Below are positions 1-9,454 of a stretch of 46,798 nt of DNA, one piece after another. The stretch is from the NCBI GenBank assembly GCA_003427395.1, contig BFEA01000150.1:1235449-1282246 (forward strand), read 5' to 3'. The position numbers were made by a program, and so were the translations under genes. The first letter of the stretch is position 1; each line of letters begins with the position of its first letter. The notes beneath the pieces are model-generated. The model worked only from the letters and a program-made list of their open reading frames with translations. It was not told where the DNA came from and did not search any database. This DNA is from Chara braunii (Eukaryota > Streptophyta > Charophyceae > Charales > Characeae).

Positions 1-690
1 AAAAAAAAAAAAAAAAAAAAAAACCGTTCTGGTTAGTCCTTCCTGCCCAAGCTTTTGTGTTGATTTCAGCAGGTTGTGGTGAGATGCTCAGGGAACACTA
101 ACAGGCCAATGCCATGGCATGTCGCGGCTCGACCAACCGAAACAGAAATGCTGCCAGCAATGGCCAGCATCAGCCGAAAATAATTTATTCCACACCCATT
201 CTGGTTTCAATTGGCAATTGCAACGCGGAAGAAATTAGCGTTGGGAAGAAGAAGAGGGCTTGTTTGTTCTTAGCCGAAGAGCCGGGTAATGGCCCCGGTA
301 TCTCAAATATCAAAAAAAAAGTAGCTCCAATTTCTCTGAGCCAAAGCCGGGTAATGGCCCCGGTATCTCAAGTTAAAAAAAAAAAAAAAAAAAAAAAAAA
401 CCCTTAAAAAAAGGGTTTTGTGTTCACCTTTCCAGGTTGTTTGTGAGGGATTCCCGAAAGTACCGGTGAGTTCAGACGAGCAGGAAGAGGGCCTACCCCT
501 CTCCCCCTTTACCCCTTGCCCCCCCCCCCTTCTACCCCTTCCCCTCCGAAGAATGTAGGTGTATAGAAAACTAGGCTATGGAAAGGGTCGGCCTAGCAGA
601 ACCAAAGGGGGTAGTACTGGGGGGTTACATAAGAGAAACTTTGATCACCCCAGCTTTGACAACGTCTAGGGCGAGGTTGCGCTAGCAAAG
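1..690. other. A-rich start and non-coding repeat debris
   Basis: The window opens with 23 A's. A second A run (about 375-401) follows two copies of the phrase 'GCCGGGTAATGGCCCCGGTATCTCAA' (near 281-307 and 341-371). The reverse complement of that phrase starts the long retroposons at about 1809 and 19998, so this is a fragment of the same repeat family. From 490 to 560 the sequence is C-rich. No ORF here is longer than expected by chance and none resembles a known protein. Confidence 0.5.
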
Positions 691-818
691 AGGATTGCAT
701 TGAACGTGTGAATCTGAATCTGGACGCAAATGTGGCACCTGCAGAGTATCGCCTTGGGACTGCTTTCCTGCATCTCCAGGTAAAGAACGTCCAGATTCAG
801 GTCTCCAGTCCAATCCTC
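690..818. mobile_element. Short inverted-repeat (MITE-like) element
   Basis: The left end reads AGGATTGCATTGAACG...AATCTGGACG and the right end reads CGTCCAGATTC...AGTCCAATCCT. The two are imperfect reverse complements of about 30 bases around a 70-base centre. There is no coding capacity. The target duplication is not obvious, so the class is inferred from structure alone. Confidence 0.4.
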
Positions 819-1020
819 TTTCTCAGTCCGACCTCACCTTCTTGCAGCACCAGTACCCCATACCTTGGCCTGCAGGTGTCAGTCCGAAACCCGCACCACT
901 TCGGAGGCCGCCCTTTTTTTTTATCTCAATGGCGCCGTGCGCTGCGCCGCCCCTCCCGAGTTTTGCTTGTGGCGACAAAAACTTTCTGCAAGGCTGGGGC
1001 CGTGCACTTGGGGTGTAATT

Positions 1021-1022
1021 AT

Positions 1023-1053
<31 letters not shown>

Positions 1054-1085
1054 GTTTTTTTTGGGTAGGGGGGGGTGTGTGTGGT
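1021..1085. repeat. Poly(T) tract followed by G-rich stretch
   Basis: About 27 T's (1025-1052) are followed by T-rich and G-rich sequence. Just upstream (about 986-1010) is the phrase TTTCTGCAAGGCTGGGGC, which recurs at about 3517-3535 next to another short retroposon. The tract is probably the reverse-strand poly(A) tail of a short retroposon. Confidence 0.4.
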
Positions 1086-1303
1086 GGGGTGGGAGCTATT
1101 CACTTGCAATGAAATTCTCATACTCATGCAAGATTAAATCTGTGAACAATTGTGGGTTGAGGTTGTGTCTCGCTGCTCGTCAGGGAAATTTTTTCAAAGA
1201 GTCGAAGCTATGTTTTTGTCCATGAAGAAATTAGCACTCGTCGAGCCACTCGAGCCAAAACCACATGGCTTTGCATGCGTTGATCAGAGGTGCTGTGACG
1301 TGG

Positions 1304-1521
1304 CAGGCATGAAGTTTCAGGCTCGGGAGGCCGGGGATGGTAGTTTTTTGGTGGTTCTATAATTAAAAGGGTCCGCTGTGCTGGCGGTTTAAACCCCCAG
1401 TACTGATCCCCCCAGGCATGAAGTTTCAGGCTCGGGAGGCCGGGGATGGTAGTTTTTTGGTGGTTCTATAATTAAAAGGGTCCGCTGTGCTGGCGGTTTA
1501 AACCCCCAGTACTGATCCCCC
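1304..1521. repeat. 109 bp tandem duplication
   Basis: Two head-to-tail copies with a period of 109 bases begin at 1304 and 1413 (both start CAGGCATGAAGTTTCAGGCT). They are essentially identical apart from one C in the terminal C run. Near-identity suggests a recent duplication or an assembly duplication. Each copy contains TTTAAACCCCCAGTACTGATCC, which faintly resembles the ends of the TTAA-flanked MITEs at 17733 and 46288. Confidence 0.85.
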
Positions 1522-1720
1522 AGCTATCGGCCGTGCAAAAAAAATAGAGTAGAAACGTTTCTAGTTGGATGAATTTGGGCGCTCCTGTAGTGGCCCGTAC
1601 GTTGCCTAAAATTGTGGCGCGTCACGGGCACGACTTTAGGAAGTACTGGTGCTTTATAATGTTTAAACCGCCGCTACCCCACGGCCTGGCGGCCTTGCAC
1701 TGTGCGCCAAGCATTTCTTG

Positions 1721-2670
1721 TATTTTTTTTTGTTTTTTTGGGAACAAAGCTCCAATCTATTCGTGGGCCCAGCGTCCCATATGAAAAATTACATCGAATT
1801 TAGAAAATTTGAGATACCAGGGCCATTACCCGGCTTTGGCTAAGAGAAAATTGGCGCTACGTAGGAGATTACTACGACAAACTTCAGAATTGAACAAAAT
1901 TCAGAAACCAACTCAGGAGCCCCCCATCAATCCTCTTTACCTCACTCCGGCAAGACTTTCGGCAACAGAGCCACCATCTCCGTTGCTGCTGTACCCTATT
2001 TCCATCCTACCAGCTAGCCTCTGCACTAGTAGGATGCTTGAAATCCCACCATCTACTTCTCCCGCTCACCTAAAAGACTCAGACCCCCCAATCCATCCCC
2101 TGTACCCGACTCCGGCAAGACTTACTGCAGCAGAGCCACCATCTCCACTGCTGCTGTGCCCTATTCCCGTCCTACCAACTAGCCCCCTTGCTAGTAGGAC
2201 GCGTAATATCCCACCTTCTCCTTCTCCGACTCACCTCGGTCTCTTGAGAAAATGTCTGAGCAATACGGAAAAAAATAGAAATAGACCTCATAGGTCATAC
2301 AAATGCTTAAAAACCCTTGAAATCCCTAACAAACCCTTCCAAAGCACTCCAACACTGTCCTACTCCCTGCCGAGCTCTTCCAGGTCTCACACCCACACAT
2401 CCTGCTGGGTTACAGGGCAACACAACTCACCCCAGCTCCGACCAGCGTCGTCCCAGCAGCAATCCCGTGGAATGCCCACCCCAAAGCATCCCCAGATCTC
2501 TCTACCAGGCCTCACGCTCTTGCGTCAGCAGGTCATAGGGCAACACCCCAGCACCGGCCAGCGTCGTTCTGGCATCGAACAGCCGCAGGCCGCTGAGTAT
2601 AACAGCATCGAAGCCAGCTAAGAAGAGTTGCTAGGAATCCCAAGAGTCCAAAAACGTTCTTAAGACCCAC
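1721..2670. mobile_element. Long retroposon copy (family C)
   Basis: A T-rich start (1721-1740) is followed by GCTCCAATCTATT...GCCCAGCGTCCCAT and then GAGATACCAGGGCCATTACC. The same order recurs at 19888-20530. The two copies also share the later blocks TCCCTGCCGAGCTCT, AGATCTCTCTACCAGGCC and ATAACAGCATC. A 270-codon ORF lies at 1809-2621, but it is Pro/Ser-rich, built from the internal repeat and broken in the other copy, so I do not regard it as a gene. The family is unnamed to me and is probably non-autonomous. Confidence 0.6.
1917..2240. repeat. Internal ~170 bp repeat
   Basis: The block containing ACTCCGGCAAGACTT, CAGAGCCACCATCTCC and CTGCTGTRCCCTATT occurs twice in tandem (about 1917-2080 and 2083-2240). 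A weaker third relative lies at 3025-3110 (AGCTAAGCCACCATCGC). It creates the repetitive Pro-rich reading frame across this stretch. Confidence 0.6.
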
Positions 2671-2726
2671 CAATCAGCCATCGGCGTATGATCAACCCTG
2701 AGATCTATTTTTGAGATTTTTTTTTT

Positions 2727-3300
2727 TTTTTTTCAAAAAAGAAAACAGTCAGCTCTCCTGCCATTCCCTTTCACCCTCTACTCTTCTTCATCTCTCGACG
2801 AGCTGACCTCCTCTACCACATAGTTCGGGGGAGAAGAACAATAGACCAACGACCTCACCAAAATCCCCTAGCGATGAAAAGCAGACTTTAATTCTTCCTC
2901 TTCCTACGACAGGCCGACCTCCTCTGCCACATAGTTCGAAGGAGAGGAAAAAGTAGTTCACTCCATCACAAAACAGGTGCAGCACCCTAACCTCCCATCC
3001 CTTTACCACCTTCTAGCACAGACTTATAACAGCTAAGCCACCATCGCAACTGCAGTTGTGCCCTAATCCAATCCCGCCAGCTAGCCCTCCTCACCAGTGG
3101 GACGCAATGTTACCAATCAAAAAAACTTTCCCCCTCCACTTCAGTCCCACGCCTGTTCCGCAGGCAGGTAAAAGACAACTGATCCCCTCCCACACTCTTC
3201 CTACACCCCCTTATTCAACTGCATCCCACGACAAGCGTTTCCAAACCGGCAGTGGCGCACTTTTTTCCTCTTTTTTTTTTTATTTTTATTAAAGGGCGAT
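2727..3300. other. Non-coding stretch with ~100 bp direct repeat
   Basis: A T run is followed by two similar blocks, one near 2798-2870 (CTGACCTCCTCTACCACATAGTTCG) and one near 2906-2975 (CCGACCTCCTCTGCCACATAGTTCG). The third relative of the 1917 repeat follows, then a T-rich end near 3270-3290. I see no supported gene. The 73-codon minus-strand frame across the duplicated block is a by-product of the repeat. Confidence 0.5.
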
Positions 3301-3392
3301 GGCCTTGAGGTATTATCATCGGACTAACCAGCCCTCTTTTGGCTGGTGCTGCCACCAGTTGTGGTCACTGGTCCACTCGGTTGACTTTTCCA

Positions 3393-3400
3393 AGGCAGGA
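3393..3400. repeat. Target-site duplication, left of U2 retrocopy
   Basis: AGGCAGGA here is repeated exactly at 3483-3490. The two copies bracket the U2-derived insert with no spare bases at its 5' end. Confidence 0.85.
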
Positions 3401-3482
3401 TTTTATTTATTTATTTATTTATTTTTCAACTGATCAGAACAGATACTACACTTGATCTTAGCCAAAAGGCCGAGAAAGGTAT
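3401..3482 (-). pseudogene. Retroposed truncated U2 snRNA with (AAAT)n tail
   Basis: Read on the minus strand from 3482, the sequence matches the 5' end of plant U2 spliceosomal RNA. It starts AUACCUUUCUCGG, runs through the stem I region GGCCUUUUGGC and the branch-site recognition segment GUAGUAUCUGUUC, and stops after about 56 nucleotides at 3427. It is followed by a (AAAT)n tail to 3401. The 8 bp sequence AGGCAGGA directly abuts both ends (3393-3400 and 3483-3490). U2 is normally about 190 nt; the Sm site and 3' stem-loops are absent, so this is a non-functional retrocopy probably inserted by LINE machinery. The end of the U2 match (UUCUGAUCAGUUG) differs slightly from the usual UUCUUAUCAGUUU. 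Confidence 0.9.
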
Positions 3483-3490
3483 AGGCAGGA
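3483..3490. repeat. Target-site duplication, right of U2 retrocopy
   Basis: This is the second copy of AGGCAGGA. It starts on the base immediately after nucleotide 1 of the U2 match. Confidence 0.85.
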
Positions 3491-3633
3491 AATTTTTGGA
3501 GTAGGCGATGAAGCATTTTCTGCAAGGCTGGGGCTGTGTACTGGCGGTTCGGACCACGACAGCAACGGGCCAACGGCTCCCCGGCACGGTTCATTTTTGT
3601 TGTATACAAGCATCAGGACAAAATCTACAGTGT

Positions 3634-3715
3634 CGCTGCCCACCAATAGATGGAGCAGCCCGACAGTCAAGCCCTCAATCCTAGCGGTTCTCGTACCACC
3701 GCTGAGATAGAGGGA
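3634..3715 (+). mobile_element. Short poly(A) retroposon fragment (family B)
   Basis: Contains the family B core CCCACCAATAGATGGAGCAG, then CCCGACAG, GCCCTCAAT and the hairpin GCGGTTCTCGTACCACCGC (about 3684-3702), ending GATAGAGGG. The same modules appear at 4290, 35620, 41546 and 42447. This copy lacks the 5' GGGACGCTGG start and a clear poly(A) tail. Confidence 0.65.
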
Positions 3716-4289
3716 TGGCACACGGGCTAAGTTGCCAATTACAAACTCTAGGTGTGACCCAGGAGCTGTTGCCCCCCTTTTTTTTTTTGAACCACCACTA
3801 CCTTTCTCATAGTTGGGGCCGCGGGCCTCAAATTCAAATTCGGCCGCCACTGTGACGGGCTCTTTTCTGATAAGCGCCATCTTCTGCGCAACTGGGATTG
3901 GGGGTATATGGAGGGGGTCGGGGATAAATTGAATCGCAGTCCCTCGTTCTTGGTTTTCTTTTTGGTCCCTCGACAGAAGGGAGGCGGTGGTTACGAACTT
4001 CGGGAAAGTGCTCCCCACGAATAGTTGGCTCACGTCTTAGTGAGCGCCGGGGAACAATGTCTGCTATGTCCTTTTTCTTTCTTTTCTTTCTTTTTCGACA
4101 GAAGTCTGTCTTTTTGGCGCGGCAATCGTGCAGGGAATTCCTTCGGAATTTTCGAATTGAGGATGAGTCCGCGCGGGTTCTCGGAATTCCTTTTTGCAAA
4201 AAAAAAAAAAAAAATCTACAGTGTCCCGTTGAGGTTCGGTTGGGAAGGGTACCACAATAAGGTTCCTCACCGCGGCACTGCAGATTTTA
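3716..4289. other. Non-coding stretch, no supported gene
   Basis: Holds a T run (about 3777-3789), CTTT-rich sequence near 4070-4098, and an A run at about 4199-4214 followed by TCTACAGTGTC, a phrase also found at 3624. The overlapping minus-strand frames here (up to 191 codons) change frame across repeats, show no recognisable domain and have no homologous counterpart in other copies. I do not call them genes. Confidence 0.5.
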
Positions 4290-4433
4290 GGCTTGGGGAA
4301 GGTGCCACTCCCCACAAATAGATGAAGCAGCCCGACAAAGAGACCCTCAATTCCGGCGATTCTCTTACCACCGTGGGGATAGAGGGCTTCTGAAGGGGCT
4401 TTTCTCAAAAAAAAAAAAAAAAAAAAAAAAAAA
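4290..4433 (+). mobile_element. Short poly(A) retroposon (family B) with 27-A tail
   Basis: Modules in order are GGTGCCACTCCCCACAAATA, GATGAAGCAGCCCGACA, ACCCTCAATTCCGGCG, the hairpin CGGCGATTCTCTTACCACCG and GGGGATAGAGGGCTT, then a pure A tail at 4407-4433. The tail fixes the orientation of the family. Divergence in the core (CACAAATAGATGAAG for CACCAATAGATGGAG) suggests an older copy than the one at 35620. Confidence 0.75.
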
Positions 4434-4534
4434 GGTCCGGATGGAGTGGTGGTTTACTGCCAAAGTAGAAGAAAAAATCCTCTCAAAGGAGCAGCACATC
4501 CTCCAGATAACCATCATGGTGAAAGGATGAAGTA

Positions 4535-4920
4535 TCGAGTGGCCTAGCTCAGTTGGTAAGGCACAGAAGTGGCATTCAGGAGGTCTTGGGTTCAATCCCC
4601 CTCGTTCTCATGTACTTTCCTGGGCAAGCTTGGCGCCCACCACCTAGAGATCGGCTATTGGTTCCCCCGGGCAGCGTTGAGCAGAGACTGCTGATGTACG
4701 GAGGGGGAGGGAACTAGCGGGGAGGCACAGCAACTGGCCCATCAAAGAAGCTCGGCCCATCATAGAAGCGCGGCCCATCAAAGAAGCTCGGTCCTGATGC
4801 TATCGGCTGACCCCTGGCCAGGTATCACCCACCTATCACCCACCTGCTGGTTGGGCGCAGCCCCCACATGTTCCATCATTGGAGGCTTGCTGGCTGCTAC
4901 GGGATTCCCCATAATATATA
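4535..4920 (+). mobile_element. tRNA-derived SINE, copy 1
   Basis: The head looks like a tRNA gene, with A box TAGCTCAGTTGG (4545-4556) and B box GGGTTCAATCCCC (4588-4600), the expected internal RNA polymerase III promoter. The body continues with TTTCCTGGGCAAGCTTGG, a GAGCAGAGACTGCTGAT block and a tail part containing ATTGGAGGCTTG and CCCCATAATAT. The second copy at 45850 shares all of these. The tail module also occurs alone at 36236 and 41850. The lack of a proper acceptor stem and the repeated body argue against a functional tRNA gene. Confidence 0.85.
4545..4600 (+). promoter_or_regulatory. Pol III A and B boxes of SINE copy 1
   Basis: TAGCTCAGTTGG fits the A-box consensus TRGCNNAGYNGG. 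GGTTCAATCC fits the B-box consensus GGTTCRANNCC. The spacing of about 32 bases between the boxes is tRNA-like. Confidence 0.75.
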
Positions 4921-5420
4921 CAAGTGGACCCGCCGCGGCTTTGCCCGCGGCGAGAAGAATGAAGATTGTGAGAAGTGAGGAAGGGGGGGCAAGGTAGCGG
5001 AAGAGAAAGAGATACAAAGAATGAAATACAAATAGAGAGAGAGAGCAATGAAATAGAGCGAGAAAGAGGGAACAATTGATAAAAGTCCACCTCATGCAGC
5101 ATTTTTTTTATCATACGAGAAAACACCTTTCTTTTTTCTCAACCCTTTTTCTCTCTCGCATTGTCATTGTCTCTTCTCCTTTGTCTTTCACTTGGGAGCA
5201 TCTATCTTTCTGTTTGTCGCTTTGGCGCTGTCTCTCACTCTGTTTCGTAGCAGGCGAAATTCCCTTTGTCGACTGTGACGTCGCCGAAGAGTCCACTGAT
5301 GAGGTTCGTTGCTATTGAGCCTTATGCGGAGTCACTGTGGCCGGAGGAGTCCTGAGCGCGAAGAAGTCGTAGAGCTTTGCGGATGATATCAGTCCTGTAG
5401 ATAGGGAAAGGAGGAAATTG
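4921..5420. other. Purine/pyrimidine-biased spacer between SINE and Helitron
   Basis: GA-rich sequence (4960-5070) is followed by CT-rich sequence (5125-5250). The reading frames are low complexity. The 3' terminus of the minus-strand Helitron should lie in or just beyond this stretch, but I could not identify a convincing CTRR end with its hairpin. Confidence 0.4.
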
Positions 5421-5423
5421 GGA

Positions 5424-6311
5424 CTACATTCCACGATGATAAACAGCAATGAGATCGTTGAGGTACTCCCAGGTGCGCGGGGCGTGGGGAATGTTGTAGG
5501 TGGGAATGGTGTGGTAAGAGTTGAGCATGTCGTGGATAAGAGCAGTTGCACGTGTACATCCCCACGGCGCGAGGGGACGCCACCAATCTGGATCTGTTTC
5601 GCGTGCGGGAAGAAGGAGGGGCGGTGGCGTGGGTTGTGCTGAAGTGATGAATGCGTATTTGTAGTGTGCGTCGATAATGCGGTCGTGTCTGTATTTCAGC
5701 AGCCCAGTATGAGAGCATGTAGCACGGTAGTGGTCACGTTGGAGGAGTTGTAGTAGAAATGTTTTGGACTGTGTGAATCTGGTGGCGATAGAGGCGGCTG
5801 GCGGGGGTCGATTAAGTTCTTGTTCTCGATTGTGTTTGTATGCAGTGAAGAAGGTGTAGAGAGAAGGGGAGAAGGCAGCATGGTCTGTAAGGAGGAAGTC
5901 GTCCCATAGAATTTGGTCCATTATGTGTTCGATTGTGTCAGTGCGAAGGACATGGTGTCAACCATCCCATTTTGTGTATTCATCAACGTTGCCTATAGGG
6001 GCGGAGTGTGGTTGATAGCGAGATTGTGATGCAGGGATATCAAGTTGGCTAAGTGTAAGGTCATCTAGACCGTGTTGTTTGACAATTGAGGGATCTGATA
6101 GTAGTGATGAAGGAGTTGTAGTGGTTTGTTGAGTTGGAGAGGATTGTGTTGGTTCGGAAGAAGTACTTGGTGTTGTATGTACAGTGGAGGAAGGTTGGGA
6201 GGATGTATCTGCTGACGGGGCAGAAGCAGATGGTGCAAAGTCGGAGGATGCAGTCTTGAGTTTTTTGGGACTTGTTGGTGTCGTTGAAGCACCTGCACAG
6301 AGGACATCCAA
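5424..6311 (-). pseudogene. Helitron 3' region: unassigned ORFs
   Basis: Two frames follow the helicase. One (6311-5958, 117 codons) is rich in Ser, Thr and Pro and begins near DVLCAGA...SPKKLK. The other (5921-5424, 165 codons) has no repeats, is rich in aromatic residues and contains DQILWDDFLL and DPDWWRPLAPW. I recognise neither. Because they share strand and spacing with the Helitron they are probably its C-terminal or second ORF; RPA-like second ORFs are known from plant Helitrons, but I see no clear OB-fold signature. Frames shift between them, so they are likely decayed or intron-split. Confidence 0.4.
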
Positions 6312-6364
6312 AAATGTGTGGAATTATGTGAGGAATCAGAAATGCAGATGTTTTTATGGATAGG

Positions 6365-7210
6365 CTAAGCAAAAATTTCTTTGTATACAATGTTTGTCGT
6401 TTGATCAAGTTCAGTTGGCAGGGCAAATCGGATGTGAGAGGGGTCACCAACTCGAGATGCAGCAACGTAGAGTTGGCCATGAGCAAAGGCTGGTTGTCGG
6501 AGGTCGATGCCCGCATGTTTGATTGATTGTCCTTGTGACTTGTTTATTGTGATTGCGAAGGCTGGACAGATATGAAATTGTCGTCTCTGCCATGGAAATG
6601 GATTTGTTTGATCTGTGACTGAAAAAAGGATTCGTGGGAGCAGAGCAGGTTTGAGCGATGGCAAAATGCGTGAATGTAGTAAGTGGTTATTGGTTATAAA
6701 GTCGAGAATTAGCCATGTTCCATTGCAAAGATCGTTTCTCATTGCTATATTGCGCAAGAGAATGATGGGAGCATGTTGTTTCAAATGGAAAACATGTGGC
6801 GGTAGTCAAGGTAGATCTAAAGTATTAAGGGTGTCGACGGAGATGTCAGGATATGTATCATTTGGAAGGAGTGTGTCCGCACTAAGGGACGTGATAGGAA
6901 AGCCAGAAAATTGGTCAAGGATTATTGAGTTTAGGGCTGGAATAGTCTTATTTTTTGGTGTCAGGATAAGTCGTTCAGCGAGCCATTGTGGGTTGTGATA
7001 ATTTGTTGTGAGATTGAGAAATGTCCAGCCAATAAGGTCCATTGTTCCTCCATGGAAGCATAGGTGAGATGGAAGGGTAATTTTAGTGGGTGACATTGGG
7101 TCTGGTTGCTCTAGAGTGCCATTGCCGAGTGTGAGTAACCATTGAGCATATTGTTGGGCTTCGGCACTGTTATTCAGGGCAAGAACGCGCATGTTTTCAG
7201 TGAGGTGCAT
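6365..7210 (-). pseudogene. Helitron PIF1-type helicase, C-terminal half
   Basis: Two collinear ORFs in the same frame (7210-6806 and 6784-6365) are separated by one stop codon. They match the C-terminal half of the PIF1/Helitron superfamily 1B helicase. NGT near residue 22 of the second part belongs to the LxNGxxG-type region, FAITINKSQGQSI is motif V and LYVAASRV is motif VI. The upstream helicase ORF (8012-7302) is in another frame, so at least one frameshift lies near 7210-7302. In a live Helitron this domain unwinds DNA during rolling-circle transposition. This copy cannot make one continuous protein. Confidence 0.85.
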
Positions 7211-7301
7211 TGTTTGGAAATGTTCCCAAAGCGGTGAAGATTTTAGACACGCAGCGATTGTTTGTGCGCGGATCCCTTTGGTAACAACAGGTAAGATTTG
7301 C

Positions 7302-8270
7302 CTAAGTCACCTCCGAGGACCATGACCTTACCACCAAAGGGTAGGGTTGAGGAGCAATGCCTTGAAATGTTTTGTCCATGGCTTCAACTTGATATCTGTT
7401 TATCATAGGAGCTTCATCCCAGACAATAGTGACCGTCATGCGAATGAGGTCAGCAAGTGTACTTTGTTTATGAATGTTTAGAGTAGATGTTTCAATTGGT
7501 GTTAGTGGAGCTTTGAAGCGAGAGTGAAAAGTTCGACCTCCGGCGAGGAGCGTTGCTGCAATGTCACTTGAAGCAACAGCTAGAGCAATTCGGTCCTGTA
7601 GTCGTATATGTGCAATGATAGTGTTGAAGCAGAAAGTTTTTCCTGTTCCTGCAGGAACATCAACAAAGAGGCAGAGTGGTTCATTATTTTCTGTAGCGGT
7701 CACAACTCGTTGGAATAGTGCATGTTGTGATGGTCGGAGAAGTGGAAGGTTGATATCGAGTGTTCGTCGCAGTTCTTGCTTGTCATATGATATCTCATCA
7801 TCAATCAGTCTCGGAATATCGTTTCGACGTAGCCGTTCTCCGAGGTGGGTTGCTTCATTCCGGTCGGTTGTGAGCGGTGGGATCAGACCAACGTCCTCAA
7901 GCTCTTTGCCTTCTTTTTGGAGGCGGTCTTCGATATCTAAGAGTAGAAACGTTCCTAAAAGATTTTGTGTAACGTTGACACCTGGGAGATTTCTATGGTA
8001 ATTGTCCATCATTCGTTCCTAATGTGTTTTGAAAAGTTCGTTAGGATCTGCAGGATTGCAATGTAGGATGATGTGGATGAAAAGATCACGGACCATAGGT
8101 GATGGTGATGTGAAAATAGCGTCACGAAGCACAACGTCAAATTGTGTGTTGTCGTTAAGGAGGTCGAGCGCTTTGCAGACAGATTGGAATGTAAGGTGAG
8201 TATGGTTGTTGACAGTTCGTAAGTGGGCGAATGTGGTTGCACCACGGGAGTGTGGTGAAGTGAGTAGCAT
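7302..8270 (-). pseudogene. Helitron PIF1-type helicase, N-terminal half
   Basis: ORF 8012-7302 (236 codons) carries Walker A PAGTGKT (residues 120-126), the Walker B-like VWDEAPM (D199, E200) and the intervening AVASSDIAATLL and GGRTFHSRF motifs typical of Helitron PIF1 helicases. A preceding 83-codon piece (8270-8019) is in the same frame and separated by one stop; it contains DPNELFKTH-like sequence usual in the Rep-helicase linker. The end reads into a different frame near 7302. Identification is secure; function is lost. Confidence 0.9.
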
Positions 8271-8533
8271 GCGCAGGTAGAATGTGTCACCTACGTTTGG
8301 ATGAATGTTGTGGATGCGACCGATTGTGTTTGTTGCACGTCGTCGGAGGATCCATTGTTACTTGGTTTATCAAATCTGAATCTGCGGACCATATCTTTGT
8401 AGAGGGGTTTGGTTTCTTCAGGACCGTGAAGATGTGTGACATTCCATTTGAACCATGCTGTGAGTTCGGTTTCAGGTGATGGAGCATGTGCAATTTGTCG
8501 CGCTTGTTGTTGTTGTCGAAAATAAACGCGTTG

Positions 8534-9376
8534 TCAGTTTTTCGTGTGAACTGGAAGTGCGGTTACAGGAGGATATCGTTCAGATACAACAAAGTCGAAT
8601 ATCCGCCAACATGCTTCAGCTACACCAATTGTGCGCATGTCTTGATAGGTTTGAATTTCATCGTTCGTATTAAGCGCCTCAGCGACCGTTGTTTTTTCTT
8701 GACCTTTTAAGATGTATTTGAACATATAACGACAGGCGGTCGTCGAAGCGCAGATTTTAACATTTATGTGGCAGCAGTAGCGAAGGAGGAGGTACGGATT
8801 ATAAGGTACAATCCAAGAATTGTCGAGTAATTGATCACGTAGAGAAGCTGTTATTCCTCCATCAGATGGTGCACGACGACGGTAGATAGGGTATCCTGTC
8901 TCCTCATTCCATGTTGTTCGTTCCGAAAATTCTTTGAGGAAGAACCATGTGCATTGATCGTTATGCATGCATGATGCGGTCGGATTATTTATTCCACATG
9001 GATTGTGTATCATTTGAGTTAAGACGAGTTCGCGTAATTCCGGATTTTCAGGGATTTCATCGCAAACGACAATGTCAATCTGTTCGGGCGTAGAGATTTT
9101 AGCATCGTCTTATTCGGCAATAAGATGAGCATGTGGTAAGCCGCGTGTTTTGAATTCAATAGTGTAGATATACGCAGTAGTTATTCCAAAGATGTGAGTC
9201 GAGTGGATATCATGAATGAGTTGTCGTAAGTACCATTTGAAGATACGTGCAAGCAAATCAGGTCTGTCAGCGGGTTGTTGGTTTGGCATGAGTGAGTTTT
9301 CAATTTCAGGCCAATGCGAATTGCACGTTATCGTGATGAAAAGATCGAGAGCACCCAATTCTTGAACAACGGCCAT
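8534..9376 (-). pseudogene. Helitron Rep (HUH/Y2) nuclease domain
   Basis: Two ORFs in one frame (9376-9110 and 9013-8534) are split by a single TAA near 9108. The first has DLFITITCNSHWPEI and the HUH motif as GLPHAHL near its end. The second has PCGINNPTASCM, the GYPIYRRR and VPYNPYLL blocks, and RYMFKYILKG, which supplies the two Tyr (residues 96 and 100) of the Y2 nuclease. In Helitrons this domain nicks and rejoins strands at the TC and CTRR ends. All key motifs are visible, so decay by a few point changes is likely. Confidence 0.92.
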
Positions 9377-9454
9377 TACATCTTGATATCGCCGGTGTAT
9401 GTCGTGTGGACTACCCGTGAATGATGCGGGAAGAATAATCCGTTAGCCAATATT

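Noticed and set aside
1809-2621. 270-codon ORF as a gene
   Set aside because: It is built from an internal ~170 bp repeat and its homologue at 20000-20530 is not open. It is better explained as a retroposon body.
3427-3482. Functional U2 snRNA gene
   Set aside because: Only the first 56 of about 190 nt are present, with no Sm site and with a retroposition tail and target duplications.
3458-4033. 191-codon minus-strand ORF
   Set aside because: It runs through a family B retroposon and the edge of the U2 retrocopy, so it cannot be an ancestral gene; no domain was recognised.
4545-4600. Functional tRNA gene
   Set aside because: A and B boxes are good, but there is no acceptor stem pairing and the same head sits on the same 350-base body at 45850, which identifies a SINE.
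5958-6311. Possible RPA-type (OB-fold) Helitron second ORF
   Set aside because: Some plant Helitrons have one, but the visible sequence is Ser/Thr/Pro-rich without OB-fold motifs, so I left it unassigned.
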